Source: Lysinibacillus sp. 2017
Lineage (GTDB): Bacteria > Bacillota > Bacilli > Bacillales_A > Planococcaceae
Direction: 5' to 3'
DNA length: 64,000 nt
NCBI RefSeq assembly: GCF_003073375.1
Contig: NZ_CP029002.1
Span: 2,466,001 to 2,530,000 of the forward strand
Shown here: in pieces, positions 37,038 to 46,689 of the stretch
Layout: every line of letters starts with the position of its first letter
Numbering within the stretch: position 1 is the stretch's first letter
Program-made: the position numbers and the translations under genes
Notes under the pieces: generated by a model
Told to the model about the DNA's origin: nothing
The model's database searches: none
Seen by the model: the letters and a program-made list of their open reading frames with translations, nothing else

Positions 37038-38867
37038 TTACTTCGGATCGTCCATTTTCAGTACCGCCATGAAGGCTTCTTGAGGTACTTCTACTGAACC
37101 AACTTGTTTCATACGTTTTTTACCGGCCTTTTGCTTTTCAAGTAATTTACGTTTACGTGAAATGTCACCACCGTAACATTTTGCAAGAACGTTTTTACCC
37201 ATTGATTTAATCGTAGAACGGGCAATAATTTTTTGACCAACTGCTGCTTGAATTGGTACTTCGAATTGTTGACGAGGAATTAATTCTTTTAATTTCTCTA
37301 CAATTATTTTTCCGCGCTCATAAGCAAAGTCTCTGTGCACGATGAAACTTAATGCATCGACTTGCTCGCCGTTTAATAAAATATCCATTTTATTTAATTT
37401 AGATGGTTGGTAGCCAATTAACTCATAGTCAAATGACGCGTAACCTTTTGTATTTGATTTTAAGAAGTCAAAGAAATCATACACAATTTCTGCTAACGGC
37501 ATTTCATAAACGATTTTTACACGCGTAGAATCGATATAATCCATACCAGAGAAGTTACCACGTTTCTTTTGGCAAAGCTCCATAACTGCACCTACGTAAT
37601 CGTTTGGTACCATGATTGTTGCTTTTACATATGGTTCTTCAATTTTATCAACTTTTTGTGGGTCTGGCATCATTGATGGGTTGTCCACTTTTAAAATAGT
37701 GCCATCTGTTTTCGTTACTTCATAAATTACAGAAGGAGCTGTTGTAATTAAATCAATATTAAACTCACGCTCGATACGCTCTTGGATGATCTCCATGTGT
37801 AAAAGTCCTAAGAATCCACAACGGAAACCGAAGCCTAATGCTTGAGATGTTTCGGCCTCGTATTGTAGTGCTGAGTCGTTTAATTCTAACTTTTCTAATG
37901 CTTCACGTAAGTCATTGTAGCGCGCTGTATCGATTGGATAAAGACCGCAGTATACCATTGGGTTTAACTTACGGTACCCTTCTAACGCCTCTGTGGCACC
38001 ATTAGGACCAGCATATGTTACCGTATCCCCTACACGTGTATCGCCCACATTTTTAATTGATGCGGTTAAGTAACCTACGTCACCAACTGTTAATTCTTTT
38101 TGAGGAATTGCTTTTGGTGTATGGATACCTACTTCGATTACTTCAAATTCGGCACCTGTGGCCATCATTTTAATCGTGTCGCCAGCTTTTACAGTACCGT
38201 TAACGATACGAATCGAGATGATTACCCCTTTATAGGCATCGTAGACAGAGTCGAAAATTAACGCTTGTAACGGCGCATCTGGATCGCCTTGTGGAGCTGG
38301 TACTTTTTCTACAATTTGCTCTAAAATCTCTTCAATTCCAATACCAGCTTTAGCCGAAGCAAGTACCGCTTCAGAAGCATCAAGACCGATAACATCTTCT
38401 ATTTCTCCGCGTACACGCTCAGGATCTGCTGCGGGTAAATCGATTTTATTGATAACTGGTAAGATTTCTAAATCATTATCTATTGCTAAATAAACATTGG
38501 CTAATGTTTGTGCTTCAATACCTTGTGCTGCATCGACTACTAAAATTGCACCTTCACATGCAGCTAATGAACGAGATACTTCATACGTGAAATCGACGTG
38601 TCCTGGTGTGTCGATTAAGTGGAATGTGTAAACTTCCCCGTCTTTAGCATTGTATTTTAATTGAACAGCATTTAATTTAATCGTGATTCCGCGCTCACGT
38701 TCTAAATCCATTGAGTCTAATAATTGAGCCTTCATTTCACGTTGTGTCACGGATTTCGTTGTTTCTAATAAGCGGTCTGCTAATGTTGATTTCCCGTGGT
38801 CGATATGTGCGATAATCGAGAAATTTCGGATGTTTTCTTGGCGTTTTAAGCGTTCTTCTCGGTTCAT
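37038..38867 (-). CDS. lepA: elongation factor 4 (LepA)
   Basis: 609 residues, the family length. GTPase motifs [23 protein letters not shown] and NKIDLP, then EF-G-like domains II, III and V, and the LepA-specific C-terminus ([17 protein letters not shown]). It acts on stalled or mispositioned ribosomes. ATG after GGAGAGGAC. Upstream lies a leader RNA with a terminator only 22 bases before the start (38889-39062). Confidence 0.97.
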   Translation of the reverse strand: MNREERLKRQENIRNFSIIAHIDHGKSTLADRLLETTKSVTQREMKAQLLDSMDLERERGITIKLNAVQLKYNAKDGEVYTFHLIDTPGHVDFTYEVSRSLAACEGAILVVDAAQGIEAQTLANVYLAIDNDLEILPVINKIDLPAADPERVRGEIEDVIGLDASEAVLASAKAGIGIEEILEQIVEKVPAPQGDPDAPLQALIFDSVYDAYKGVIISIRIVNGTVKAGDTIKMMATGAEFEVIEVGIHTPKAIPQKELTVGDVGYLTASIKNVGDTRVGDTVTYAGPNGATEALEGYRKLNPMVYCGLYPIDTARYNDLREALEKLELNDSALQYEAETSQALGFGFRCGFLGLLHMEIIQERIEREFNIDLITTAPSVIYEVTKTDGTILKVDNPSMMPDPQKVDKIEEPYVKATIMVPNDYVGAVMELCQKKRGNFSGMDYIDSTRVKIVYEMPLAEIVYDFFDFLKSNTKGYASFDYELIGYQPSKLNKMDILLNGEQVDALSFIVHRDFAYERGKIIVEKLKELIPRQQFEVPIQAAVGQKIIARSTIKSMGKNVLAKCYGGDISRKRKLLEKQKAGKKRMKQVGSVEVPQEAFMAVLKMDDPK

Positions 38868-38888
38868 GTATTTGTCCTCTCCTAATTA

Positions 38889-39062
38889 GAAAAAACACCG
38901 TATCTCCATTTACGTGCGAGATGGTGTCACTACGTATGTAGATCTTTATCCACTTACTTTTCTACTAAAATATAGCCTCTGTGCGCAATTACCAATGAAG
39001 TAAAGGTTCACAAGAGGCATTCTGTAATTTAAATTATACTATGAACTTACGCGAAACTACAA
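38889..39062 (-). promoter_or_regulatory. lepA promoter and structured leader with terminator
   Basis: Minus strand: TTGTAG (39057-39062), 18 bases, TATAAT (39033-39038). The predicted RNA starts near 39025 and folds TGCCTCTTGTG (39009-39019) with CACAGAGGCTA (38973-38983). It ends in a terminator stem ACACC-ATCTC/GAGAT-GGTGT with six Us (38889-38928), directly before the lepA ribosome site. No known riboswitch or T-box motif is seen. Attenuation is inference; the stem could also just end spoIIP transcription. Confidence 0.5.
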
Positions 39063-39136
39063 CAGCCAACGCCAAACGAGCTAAATCAAATTTTCTTTCG
39101 CACCATTTAAAAGTGCTATATTAGACAAAAAATTGC

Positions 39137-39949
39137 TTAAACGGTGATCTCCATAAACGCTTTTCGAATCGCTTGCGCTAAAATTGCCATCGTACGCTCT
39201 ATTTCTTCTTTTGTATTATCAATACCGCCCAGTTCAATCAACACCATCTTTGGCGATAAATCCTGATTGTACACTCCATTTACGCCTTCCCCTTCTTTTT
39301 TAATAACGCCACGTGAAATACCAGGCATCATACGATTTAATTGTTCACTAAGCGCAGTTGCATAAGTTAAATTCGCTTCATATCCTGCATGCTTTGCACC
39401 TACAACAAAGGCAATTTTCGCAAAACGCTCGCCGTTACTTTCCAGTGTTGTCACTTTACTCGTTGCTGAATCCCGATGAAAGTCAATAACTAAATCATAG
39501 TTTTCACCGCTTAATTTTGTCGCTAATACTGGACGCATAACACCATAGGCCTGATACATTTTTGCACCAGTGCTCTTTAATTCAGTCATCACATCAAAAT
39601 CAACGACACTTGATGTAATTTGATTGAGCTGAAAATAGTGTTGCATCATTTGCTGCATCGAATAAATATTTGTCTGATCATCGTATACCTCTTGTAAACC
39701 TTTTGATTGCGCAACGACAGGCTTATACGATTCATGGGAATGCGTATAGAGCATTAATACATGAAAAGGCACATTCGTTTGAATCAAAGGTTGCTGCGTA
39801 GATAAAACTTGTGATGCGGCATACACAACATGAGCCGGTTCTTTTGGTTTTTCAGAAAACTCATTGTTCGGAAAAGGTAGTTGCCCAATTGCGATTGGCA
39901 ATGTAAATAAAAATAAGAACAGTAAGCTAAAGCGTTTCAATTTTTGCAT
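39137..39949 (-). CDS. spoIIP: stage II sporulation protein P
   Basis: 270 residues from the ATG at 39949 (AAAGGGTG 6 bases upstream). One N-terminal membrane helix (FSLLFLFLFTLPIAIG) and an extracellular amidase/endopeptidase domain: LMLYTHSHESYKPV holds the zinc His-Glu pair, with LVIDFHRDS and LIELGGIDN. It digests septal peptidoglycan with SpoIID for forespore engulfment. Shorter than B. subtilis SpoIIP (about 400) mainly in the juxtamembrane region. It follows gpr by 44 bases, as in B. subtilis. Confidence 0.93.
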   Translation of the reverse strand: MQKLKRFSLLFLFLFTLPIAIGQLPFPNNEFSEKPKEPAHVVYAASQVLSTQQPLIQTNVPFHVLMLYTHSHESYKPVVAQSKGLQEVYDDQTNIYSMQQMMQHYFQLNQITSSVVDFDVMTELKSTGAKMYQAYGVMRPVLATKLSGENYDLVIDFHRDSATSKVTTLESNGERFAKIAFVVGAKHAGYEANLTYATALSEQLNRMMPGISRGVIKKEGEGVNGVYNQDLSPKMVLIELGGIDNTKEEIERTMAILAQAIRKAFMEITV

Positions 39950-39993
39950 GCATAACACCCTTTCTCCACTACGATATGGAGAGAGGAATAAAA

Positions 39994-41025
39994 TTAGAAC
40001 GTGCTTCTAGCATTTTTTATCCAATCGAATAAACTTTCACTTAATAGATAGGCAAATTGACTTAACCAAAAATCCACTTCTTTTGGCGTAACAATTAGTC
40101 GCTCTGGGTGCGTATTAAATACTTCCTCGAACAATTGGCGTCGATCTTCGGTTGTCCATGTTACCCACTCCCCAAAGATGGGTTCAATTGTCGTTAAATC
40201 CACTTCTTCTCTCGTAGGTGTCCAGTTTGATACTGAAAGTTTACTCGATGGTTTCCCTTTTTCTCCGATTTTTGCAGCAATTGATCGAAACACAACATCG
40301 ATAGCATCCGCAATTAATATTGGTGCTTCAACAACAGTCGGGATTCCGATTGCAGTAACAGGAACATTTAATGCTTCTTTAGAAATTTCCTTTCGCTGAT
40401 TTCCAACTCCTGCTCCAGGATGAATGCCTGTATCCGTTAATTGAATCGTTCGACATAATCGTGCACTGCCACTCGTTGCCAGCGCATCTATGACGATGAC
40501 AAGGGACGGCTTGATTCTTTCGGTTAACGCCTGTACATATTCACTTGTTTCAAAGCCTGTTTGTCCTGTAACACCAGGTGCATACAAAATAAACTCGGGT
40601 CCTTCAAGTTCTGATTGCATTTTATGCATCGCATCAATGGTGTAAGGACCGATTGCATCTGGTGTAATCGTTTTGTTTCCCAGTCCGATGACTAAAACTT
40701 TTGATTGTGTCGTCAAAGAAATATTTTTATGCAGTTCATGTAAATATTTTAGCAACGTTTCTTTCATTTGGGAAAAGCCTTGTTTATCTTCAATCGTTAA
40801 GGTAGGTAGCGATAATGTAATATACGTACCTTGTTTTTTTCCTATCTTCTCCTCTCCTACAGCATTTACTACTACTTTCGTAACTTTCACTCGGTTTTGT
40901 TGCATTTCTTCCATCTGAACGCCACGTTCACTATGAAGCTTTTCCTTTTGCTCCTTTGTTTGATGGAGAACAACTTCTTTTGTTTCATCGATTAAATCCG
41001 TATAATTCCACTCAATTTTCTTCAC
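39994..41025 (-). CDS. gpr: germination protease Gpr
   Basis: 343 residues from a GTG with GGAGGTG 6 bases upstream. It degrades small acid-soluble proteins on spore germination. It is made as a zymogen; the short N-terminal propeptide ends near SERGVQMEE. Family marks include VLVIGLGNKTITPDAIGP and HPGAGVGNQRKEI. Aspartate-type catalytic residues are in the conserved DALATSGSARL region. Operon-like order gpr-spoIIP; rpsT is divergent. Confidence 0.95.
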   Translation of the reverse strand: MKKIEWNYTDLIDETKEVVLHQTKEQKEKLHSERGVQMEEMQQNRVKVTKVVVNAVGEEKIGKKQGTYITLSLPTLTIEDKQGFSQMKETLLKYLHELHKNISLTTQSKVLVIGLGNKTITPDAIGPYTIDAMHKMQSELEGPEFILYAPGVTGQTGFETSEYVQALTERIKPSLVIVIDALATSGSARLCRTIQLTDTGIHPGAGVGNQRKEISKEALNVPVTAIGIPTVVEAPILIADAIDVVFRSIAAKIGEKGKPSSKLSVSNWTPTREEVDLTTIEPIFGEWVTWTTEDRRQLFEEVFNTHPERLIVTPKEVDFWLSQFAYLLSESLFDWIKNARSTF

Positions 41026-41191
41026 GAAAACACCTCCACATGAAGTTTGTTCAATCTGTCAAGTAAATATTCTTTGCATTTAAGTATTGCAATTCTTTCA
41101 ATCCTTTGATAGAATGATTTTTGTTGTATTGACACATGAAATAAGTGAGAAGATACTCATCTCGTACCTAAAATCTAGGAGGTGAAAATAT

Positions 41192-41440
41192 ATGCCAAAC
41201 ATTAAATCTGCTATCAAACGTGTAAAAGTTAACGAAAAAGCTAACGCTTTAAACGTACAAGCTAAATCAGCTATGCGTACTACAGTTAAAAAAGCTGAAC
41301 AAGCTATCGTTGCAGGTGCTGATAACGCACAAGAATTAGTAGTTGCTGCTTCTAAAGCTTTAGATAAAGCTGCTTCTAAAGGTCTTATTCACAAAAACGC
41401 GGCTTCTCGTAAAAAGTCTCGTTTAGCGAAAAAAGCTTAA
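41192..41440 (+). CDS. rpsT: 30S ribosomal protein S20
   Basis: 82 residues, very basic, helical: [20 protein letters not shown] at the start and [19 protein letters not shown] at the end. It binds 16S rRNA early in 30S assembly. ATG after AGGAGGTG. Single gene with its own terminator, placed between gpr and holA exactly as in B. subtilis. Confidence 0.97.
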   Translation: MPNIKSAIKRVKVNEKANALNVQAKSAMRTTVKKAEQAIVAGADNAQELVVAASKALDKAASKGLIHKNAASRKKSRLAKKA

Positions 41441-41452
41441 TTCTAACTTCTA

Positions 41453-41488
41453 AAGCCAACTGTTCTTAATTGAACAGTTGGCTTTTTT
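41453..41488 (+). terminator. terminator of rpsT
   Basis: AGCCAACTGTTC-TTAATT-GAACAGTTGGCT followed by TTTTT. Confidence 0.9.
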
Positions 41489-41517
41489 CGTTGTCTAACC
41501 TGAATCGTGTACAAAAG

Positions 41518-41564
41518 AAAAACAGCCACTGTCTATCGTATTTTAGTTAGACAGTGGCTGTTTT
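41518..41564 (-). terminator. terminator of holA
   Basis: AACAGCCACTGTCTA and TAGACAGTGGCTGTT form a 15-bp stem with T runs on the minus strand. Confidence 0.9.
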
Positions 41565-41565
41565 A

Positions 41566-42576
41566 TTATAATTTTTTCATTAAAAACAGTTCCAAGTGGC
41601 GCTCTCGGTTACCACCTGTTGTTTTTAGTTGTAGATCGACGTCTGCTAAGCTGTAGAGTGCTTGAAGTAAACGTTGGTCAGCTGGACGGTTTTTTTGACT
41701 TAGCATAATTTGCACACGATAAGGATGTATTTTTAATTGCTTGGCGATTTGTTGTTGGTGATAGCCTTTCTTTTGCAAATAAAAAACATTCGTCATTGTG
41801 CGGATATTGTTTGCGAGTAAACCGACTAATTTAATTGGCTCTTCTTTTTGTCGAAGCAAATCATGATAAATTTTTAATGCTTCTTGTTGATTGTGATTTA
41901 AATACGCATTTAACATTTTAAACGCATCATGCTCCAATGTTTTTGCAACTAAGTCTTCGACAAGTTCCATCGTGATTTCATGGTCTTCCCCTAAATAAAG
42001 AGACATCTTCTCGATTTCCATTTGCAACTGCAGCATATTCGGGCCGACCATTTCAACAAGCTTATTCATAGCTTCTGTTGTAATCGCCTTACCGAATTTA
42101 GCCGTCTCACTTTGAATCCAAACATCTAAATCCTGATTTTGAGGTGTTTCTGCTAATAAAACGACCGATTTTTCCTTCATCAGCTTCGTTACTTTCTTTC
42201 GCTCATCTAGCTTCTCAAAAGGTGCAATAAATACCGTCACTGCCGTATCAGTTGGATTGGCCAACCAACTTTCGAGGCGCTTCACATCATGATCAATTTT
42301 TTCTTTTCCTTTTTCTGTTGCTTTTAAAAAAGAAGCATTTTTGGCTATAATTAATTTACGTTCAGTAAAAAATGGGATTGTATCGGCTTCATCGATCACA
42401 TAATCAATTGGCTGTTCATTTAAATCAAATGTCATCACTTCCGCCTCTTCTTCCTTACTGAGTGCGGCCTTTAATTGTTGGATCGTTTCATCTACAAAAT
42501 AGGATTCTTCCCCTACAAGTAAATAAACCGGAGCGAAATTCCCTTTTTTAAAATCTTGCCATACTTTAGTAAACAT
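41566..42576 (-). CDS. holA: DNA polymerase III subunit delta
   Basis: 336 residues from the ATG at 42576 (AAAGGAGG 7 bases upstream). Clamp-loader delta: PVYLLVGEESYFVDETIQQL at the N-terminus, LIIAKNASFL, and the C-terminal helical collar (KLVGLLANNIRTMTNVFYLQ). It opens the beta sliding clamp ring for loading. Located between rpsT and yqzM/comEC as in B. subtilis. Confidence 0.94.
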   Translation of the reverse strand: MFTKVWQDFKKGNFAPVYLLVGEESYFVDETIQQLKAALSKEEEAEVMTFDLNEQPIDYVIDEADTIPFFTERKLIIAKNASFLKATEKGKEKIDHDVKRLESWLANPTDTAVTVFIAPFEKLDERKKVTKLMKEKSVVLLAETPQNQDLDVWIQSETAKFGKAITTEAMNKLVEMVGPNMLQLQMEIEKMSLYLGEDHEITMELVEDLVAKTLEHDAFKMLNAYLNHNQQEALKIYHDLLRQKEEPIKLVGLLANNIRTMTNVFYLQKKGYHQQQIAKQLKIHPYRVQIMLSQKNRPADQRLLQALYSLADVDLQLKTTGGNRERHLELFLMKKL

Positions 42577-42747
42577 ACGGGAACCTCCTTTAATATCGTA
42601 AATTCTAGTATACACATTTTTTCTTCTATTGAGAATGTGAATATTTTAAGGCAGGGAAAACCCTTACTAGATAAGGAATAATTAGGATTATATATAGCAT
42701 TTTTTAGATGATTGCCTTATAATGGTTGGAGATTAGGAGGGATAATT

Positions 42748-42924
42748 ATGGCAGGACATCAAGATCCAAATTATGTTTCTGAAAACCCATTTGAAGGCCA
42801 AGGTCGCGCACTAAAAGGCAATGACTTTGGTATCGTAGGTAACGGGTTCATCGTCGGTGGAGGCTTCTTCATCGTAATGTTCATCATTGCAATCGTAGTA
42901 GAGGTTGCAACCCGTTCTATGTAA
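42748..42924 (+). CDS. yqzM: small membrane protein, YqzM-like
   Basis: 58 residues from the ATG at 42748 (GGAGGGA 6 bases upstream; an earlier in-frame start at 42712 has no ribosome site). Polar N-terminus (AGHQDPNYVSENPFEGQG) and one C-terminal helix (FIVGGGFFIVMFIIAIVVEVA). In B. subtilis the small gene yqzM lies at the same place between comEC and holA, and the sequence has a similar helix. Assignment rests mostly on position; function unknown. Confidence 0.6.
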   Translation: MAGHQDPNYVSENPFEGQGRALKGNDFGIVGNGFIVGGGFFIVMFIIAIVVEVATRSM

Positions 42925-42966
42925 AAACGGAACGACTCTAAATTAATTGGAGTCGCTCCGTTTTTT
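42925..42966. terminator. bidirectional terminator between yqzM and comEC
   Basis: AAAACGGAACGACTC...GAGTCGCTCCGTTTT, T runs on both strands. Confidence 0.9.
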
Positions 42967-45286
42967 ATTTTTGAAAGTAGGTATTTGATTTTTCTATTTG
43001 CATTTGGCCCTGTCGAATTTTCACTTCTACCGTCCCTTCATAGCCAGTCGTCACATAAGGAATATTCCGTTGTTCAAAACGGTTGACCACATCAATATGT
43101 GGATGATTATAACGATTATTCTCACCGGCCATAAAAACAACAAGGCGTGGGCTTGTTAATGCGACGAATTCCTCGATACTTGACGTTTTACTTCCATGGT
43201 GCCCCGCCTTTAACAAATGAACATTTTGCAGTAAATCTGGATACAACTTCACCAGCTCTGCCTCTCCTTCTTTTTCTAAATCACCAGTGAAAAGCGCTTT
43301 AAACCCTTCTTGCTGCACGAGTAACACGAGCGAATCATTATTGCCTCCATATTCCGTTTCATGCGGCCATAAATAACGAAATTCCACATCGCCCACTTGC
43401 CACTCATGACCAACCATTCGTTCTTTGACAATTGTTTTCGTATGCTTCAATTCATCTAAAAAGTCATTCATCACAGCTTTTTCAAGTGAGTTTGGCGTGA
43501 CATGGACTTCCTTTACCCTTACTTCTCGCAACACTTCTTCCGCGCCTTCTACATGATCCGCATCGGCATGCGTTAATATAAAAAGGTCCATTTTTTGAAT
43601 CCCTCTGCCCTTTAAGTAAGGTACAACGACCTGTCTCCCCACTTCATAAGGGGTCCTACGTTCCTTCCACTTATCCTGGTCAAAACGCAGTAACCCTCCT
43701 GCATCAATAACGATTACTTGTCGGCGATATGGAAGTTCTATAACGACACAATCCCCTTGTCCCACATTGACAAAAGCAATTTGCAAATCTTTGTGTGTAT
43801 ACGTATGAAAATGAAAGACGATCGCAGGAACAAGCAATATTACGATAACTTTTTTTATATTCGCAGCTTGATCCAGTAAATAAAATGTCACAAACACACT
43901 ACCATAAAGAACAAGAAGCCAAAATATCGACGGCCTTCCAGGATTCCACATTTGCACGATCGGTTGTTGAAGAATAATAATAGCCTTTGTCAAACCTGTA
44001 CGAAGGGGTTCATAAATTGCAAAAAGGAGGGTATCAATAGGAAATGGGATATAAGTTAGAGCCAATAGCAGTAAATTGATTGGTAAAATAACAAAGGAGA
44101 ATAGAGGGACAAAGAAGATATTGGCTAAAAAGGAGGACAAACTAATCTCATAAAAGTGGAATAATAACAGAGGATACACAAGAATTTGACAAACGAAGGT
44201 TATAAAAAAAGATTGCAACCACCAATTTGAGTAACGCGATAAAATACGACCAGAATACACTAAGCTATACGTGGCTAAATACGACAATTGAAAGCCCACT
44301 TGAAAAATCGCACCTGGTTCTAATAGGACAAAGAAAATAAAACTTAGTGATAAGGCATCGTCCATAGGTATCTTAAGACGAAAATATTGTGCCAGCATGA
44401 TAAACTCCACCACACTAACTGCACGCCAAATAGAGGGTGCACCGCCCGCTAAAACGGCATACATAGGTAAAACGACGAGAAGTAATAGGTTTGCAAGTTC
44501 TCGACGTACCCCTATTCTTAATAAAAGTTGAAAAAATAACACAGATACGAGTGCAACATGTAAACCTGAAATCGCAAATAAATGCGTAATGCCTAGCTTT
44601 TGATAGGCACGATTTAACTCATCATCCACATTTTCTTGTAAGCCAATTAATAAGGCTTGCGCTTCTGCAACAAGAGAAGGTGGAAAAGTTCGTTCAATAT
44701 GTTCTTTCATTTTAAAACGCTGGTCATAAAGTGGCTGCAATATTGTTTTTTGCTTAACTAAAAATTGAAGGGAGGAAATTTCAATAATACCACGCGCGTT
44801 TTTACTTTCTAAATAACGAGCCATAGAAAAGCCGTAGCGATGTGCAGGAGGAGACGGGGGTACTTGTTCACCGAAGACCTCAAAACGCATACCAGCGAGT
44901 TGCTGTGCCTCATAATAACGCTTTTCATGTTCACTATTGAATTGATAGGTCACATAAAGCTTCTCATTTTTTTCATCCTTCATAAATCCACGTAGCGTGA
45001 CACCGTTAATTTTATATTCATCCGTCCAAATTAGCTCTGTCGGGAACGTAACAGGCTCATCTAACTTTTTCACTTCGTAACTAAAATAACTAAACGACAT
45101 AACGCTAATAACAGTTAAAAGAATCAAATGACCTTTCCACATTTTTTTATAGAAGCCAAAAAGGATAAGTAACCCAAGTAATAATAATAAAAGCCTTACC
45201 GATTCAAAGGCAGCAAGCGCGCTAATTAAAATCGATAAGGCATAATAAATCCAATTATGCTTGAATAAGTTGACCAAATAAAGCAT
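42965..45286 (-). CDS. comEC: competence DNA channel protein ComEC
   Basis: 773 residues from the ATG at 45286 (GAGGAG 7 bases upstream, inside the end of comEB). Order: N-terminal helices, an OB-like domain (about 90-200), the competence domain with HLFAISGLHVALV and about eight helices, then a C-terminal metallo-beta-lactamase domain (FILTHADADHVEGAEE, LKAGHHGSKTSS). It forms the channel for single-stranded DNA uptake; the last domain is probably the nuclease. comEA-comEB-comEC operon. Confidence 0.95.
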   Translation of the reverse strand: MLYLVNLFKHNWIYYALSILISALAAFESVRLLLLLLGLLILFGFYKKMWKGHLILLTVISVMSFSYFSYEVKKLDEPVTFPTELIWTDEYKINGVTLRGFMKDEKNEKLYVTYQFNSEHEKRYYEAQQLAGMRFEVFGEQVPPSPPAHRYGFSMARYLESKNARGIIEISSLQFLVKQKTILQPLYDQRFKMKEHIERTFPPSLVAEAQALLIGLQENVDDELNRAYQKLGITHLFAISGLHVALVSVLFFQLLLRIGVRRELANLLLLVVLPMYAVLAGGAPSIWRAVSVVEFIMLAQYFRLKIPMDDALSLSFIFFVLLEPGAIFQVGFQLSYLATYSLVYSGRILSRYSNWWLQSFFITFVCQILVYPLLLFHFYEISLSSFLANIFFVPLFSFVILPINLLLLALTYIPFPIDTLLFAIYEPLRTGLTKAIIILQQPIVQMWNPGRPSIFWLLVLYGSVFVTFYLLDQAANIKKVIVILLVPAIVFHFHTYTHKDLQIAFVNVGQGDCVVIELPYRRQVIVIDAGGLLRFDQDKWKERRTPYEVGRQVVVPYLKGRGIQKMDLFILTHADADHVEGAEEVLREVRVKEVHVTPNSLEKAVMNDFLDELKHTKTIVKERMVGHEWQVGDVEFRYLWPHETEYGGNNDSLVLLVQQEGFKALFTGDLEKEGEAELVKLYPDLLQNVHLLKAGHHGSKTSSIEEFVALTSPRLVVFMAGENNRYNHPHIDVVNRFEQRNIPYVTTGYEGTVEVKIRQGQMQIEKSNTYFQK

Positions 45287-45830
45287 GCATCTTCTCCTCA
45301 AGTGGGAGCAATTCTTCCCTACTTGCGCCAAGTTCGCGTAGCTTTTGCAGCATTTCAAATGTTAATGCGTACTTTTCATCCTTTAAAAAATCAATTTTCG
45401 CTTCATCAAATGGAATATGTACGACATTAACATTCGCCTTTTTAAACAACTCCATCGCGTACAGATTGTTTTTATAATCTTTTGCGTAATACACATTTTT
45501 AATCCCAGCTTGGATAATTGTTTTCGTACAAGGTAAACAAGGAAAATGTGTGACATAAAGATCTGCGCCGTTCGCTGGAGTTCCGTATTTTGCGCATTGC
45601 AGTAAGGCATTTGTTTCAGCATGAACGGTTCTAACACAATGATTGTCGATCACATAGCACCCTTGTTCGTTACAGTGCTCGTCACCTGAAATAGACCCGT
45701 TATAACCGCCTGCAATAATACGTTTTTCACGAACAATTGTTGATCCTACAGCTAATCGTGAACATGTGCTTCGTAGGGCAAGTAAATGACTTTGTGCCAT
45801 GAAAAATTGATCCCAAGTAATACGCTCCAT
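45255..45830 (-). CDS. comEB: deoxycytidylate deaminase family protein ComEB
   Basis: 191 residues. dCMP/cytidine deaminase zinc motifs: TVHAETNALLQCAK (His and catalytic Glu) and THFPCLPCTKTI (two Cys). It should deaminate dCMP to dUMP; in B. subtilis it also affects polar location of competence proteins. ATG after GGGGGTTATCAT is a modest ribosome site. It overlaps comEC by 32 bases. Confidence 0.93.
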   Translation of the reverse strand: MERITWDQFFMAQSHLLALRSTCSRLAVGSTIVREKRIIAGGYNGSISGDEHCNEQGCYVIDNHCVRTVHAETNALLQCAKYGTPANGADLYVTHFPCLPCTKTIIQAGIKNVYYAKDYKNNLYAMELFKKANVNVVHIPFDEAKIDFLKDEKYALTFEMLQKLRELGASREELLPLEEKMHALFGQLIQA

Positions 45831-45914
45831 ATGATAACCCCCAAAATTTGATTCACTTTTAGTTTAAACGTAGTTGTTATGAATCGCAATGTAAGATATT
45901 TCAGAAATCTCTCG

Positions 45915-46568
45915 TTATTTCACATCAATTAAATCTTTTAACTGCTCAAATGTTTTTTCACCTATACCAGTTACTTTTTTTAAATCTTCAATTACTTGAA
46001 ACTGCCCTTGTTCTGTGCGGTATTGAATAATAGCCTTTGCTTTCGACGGACCAACTCCTGGCAGCTGTGTTAAACCATTTTCATCTGCTTGGTTTAAGTT
46101 GATTTTGCCAGATTTAGAAGAGCCGCTAGAGGAAGTCGTGGTTTGCGGTACCTGTACCAACTGTTCGATTGTTTCACTTATCTCCTCACCTATTTTCGGA
46201 ATATAAATGACCATCTCATCTTGCAACTTTTGTGCATGATTAATTATAGAAGGATTTGCTTGATCGATGTAACCACCAGCAAGTTCAATAGCATCAACAA
46301 TTCGTTGCCCATCTTCAAGCGTGTAAACGCCTGGATAGCGAACAGCACCCTTCACATCAACTACTATAGATTGCGGTGAGCTATCCACCAAAGGTTGTTC
46401 AATTTCAGGTACAGGGTCCGTAGCTGCGAATGTAGAAATGGTATCAATCGTTTCTATTGAGGATTGTTCAGGGGAATCTTGTATAAAGAAGAAATAAACG
46501 AGGAAGGCTATTCCAATACTACCAGGGATGAGTAGTTGTTTTCCGTACTTTTCTAGAAATGAAAGAAT
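45915..46568 (-). CDS. comEA: competence DNA-binding protein ComEA, probable ATT start
   Basis: 217 residues if started at ATT (46568), 7-10 bases after AAAGGGTG. No ATG, GTG or TTG exists upstream in frame before codon 59, yet residues 4-27 (FLEKYGKQLLIPGSIGIAFL and following) form the expected anchor helix, so translation must begin before the GTG at 46391. A SLBB domain (VVDVKGAVRYPGVY...VYIP) and two helix-hairpin-helix motifs (LPGVGPSKAKAIIQY, VTGIGEKTFEQLK) follow. It binds incoming DNA outside the membrane and hands it to ComEC. Confidence 0.88.
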   Translation of the reverse strand: MLSFLEKYGKQLLIPGSIGIAFLVYFFFIQDSPEQSSIETIDTISTFAATDPVPEIEQPLVDSSPQSIVVDVKGAVRYPGVYTLEDGQRIVDAIELAGGYIDQANPSIINHAQKLQDEMVIYIPKIGEEISETIEQLVQVPQTTTSSSGSSKSGKINLNQADENGLTQLPGVGPSKAKAIIQYRTEQGQFQVIEDLKKVTGIGEKTFEQLKDLIDVK

Positions 46569-46689
46569 AAAAAAACACCCTTTCGATCAAGATGGTTTTA
46601 TATATGGAGCTTACCTCCACTATACAAAGTTCCTATCTTAATGAAAAGATGTTTCGTTCAAAATCGCCGAAAGTTTCTTTTTCAGCTAT

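Noticed and set aside
38889-39062. T-box riboswitch before lepA
   Set aside because: The conserved T-box sequence (AGGGTGG-ACCGCG type) is not present.
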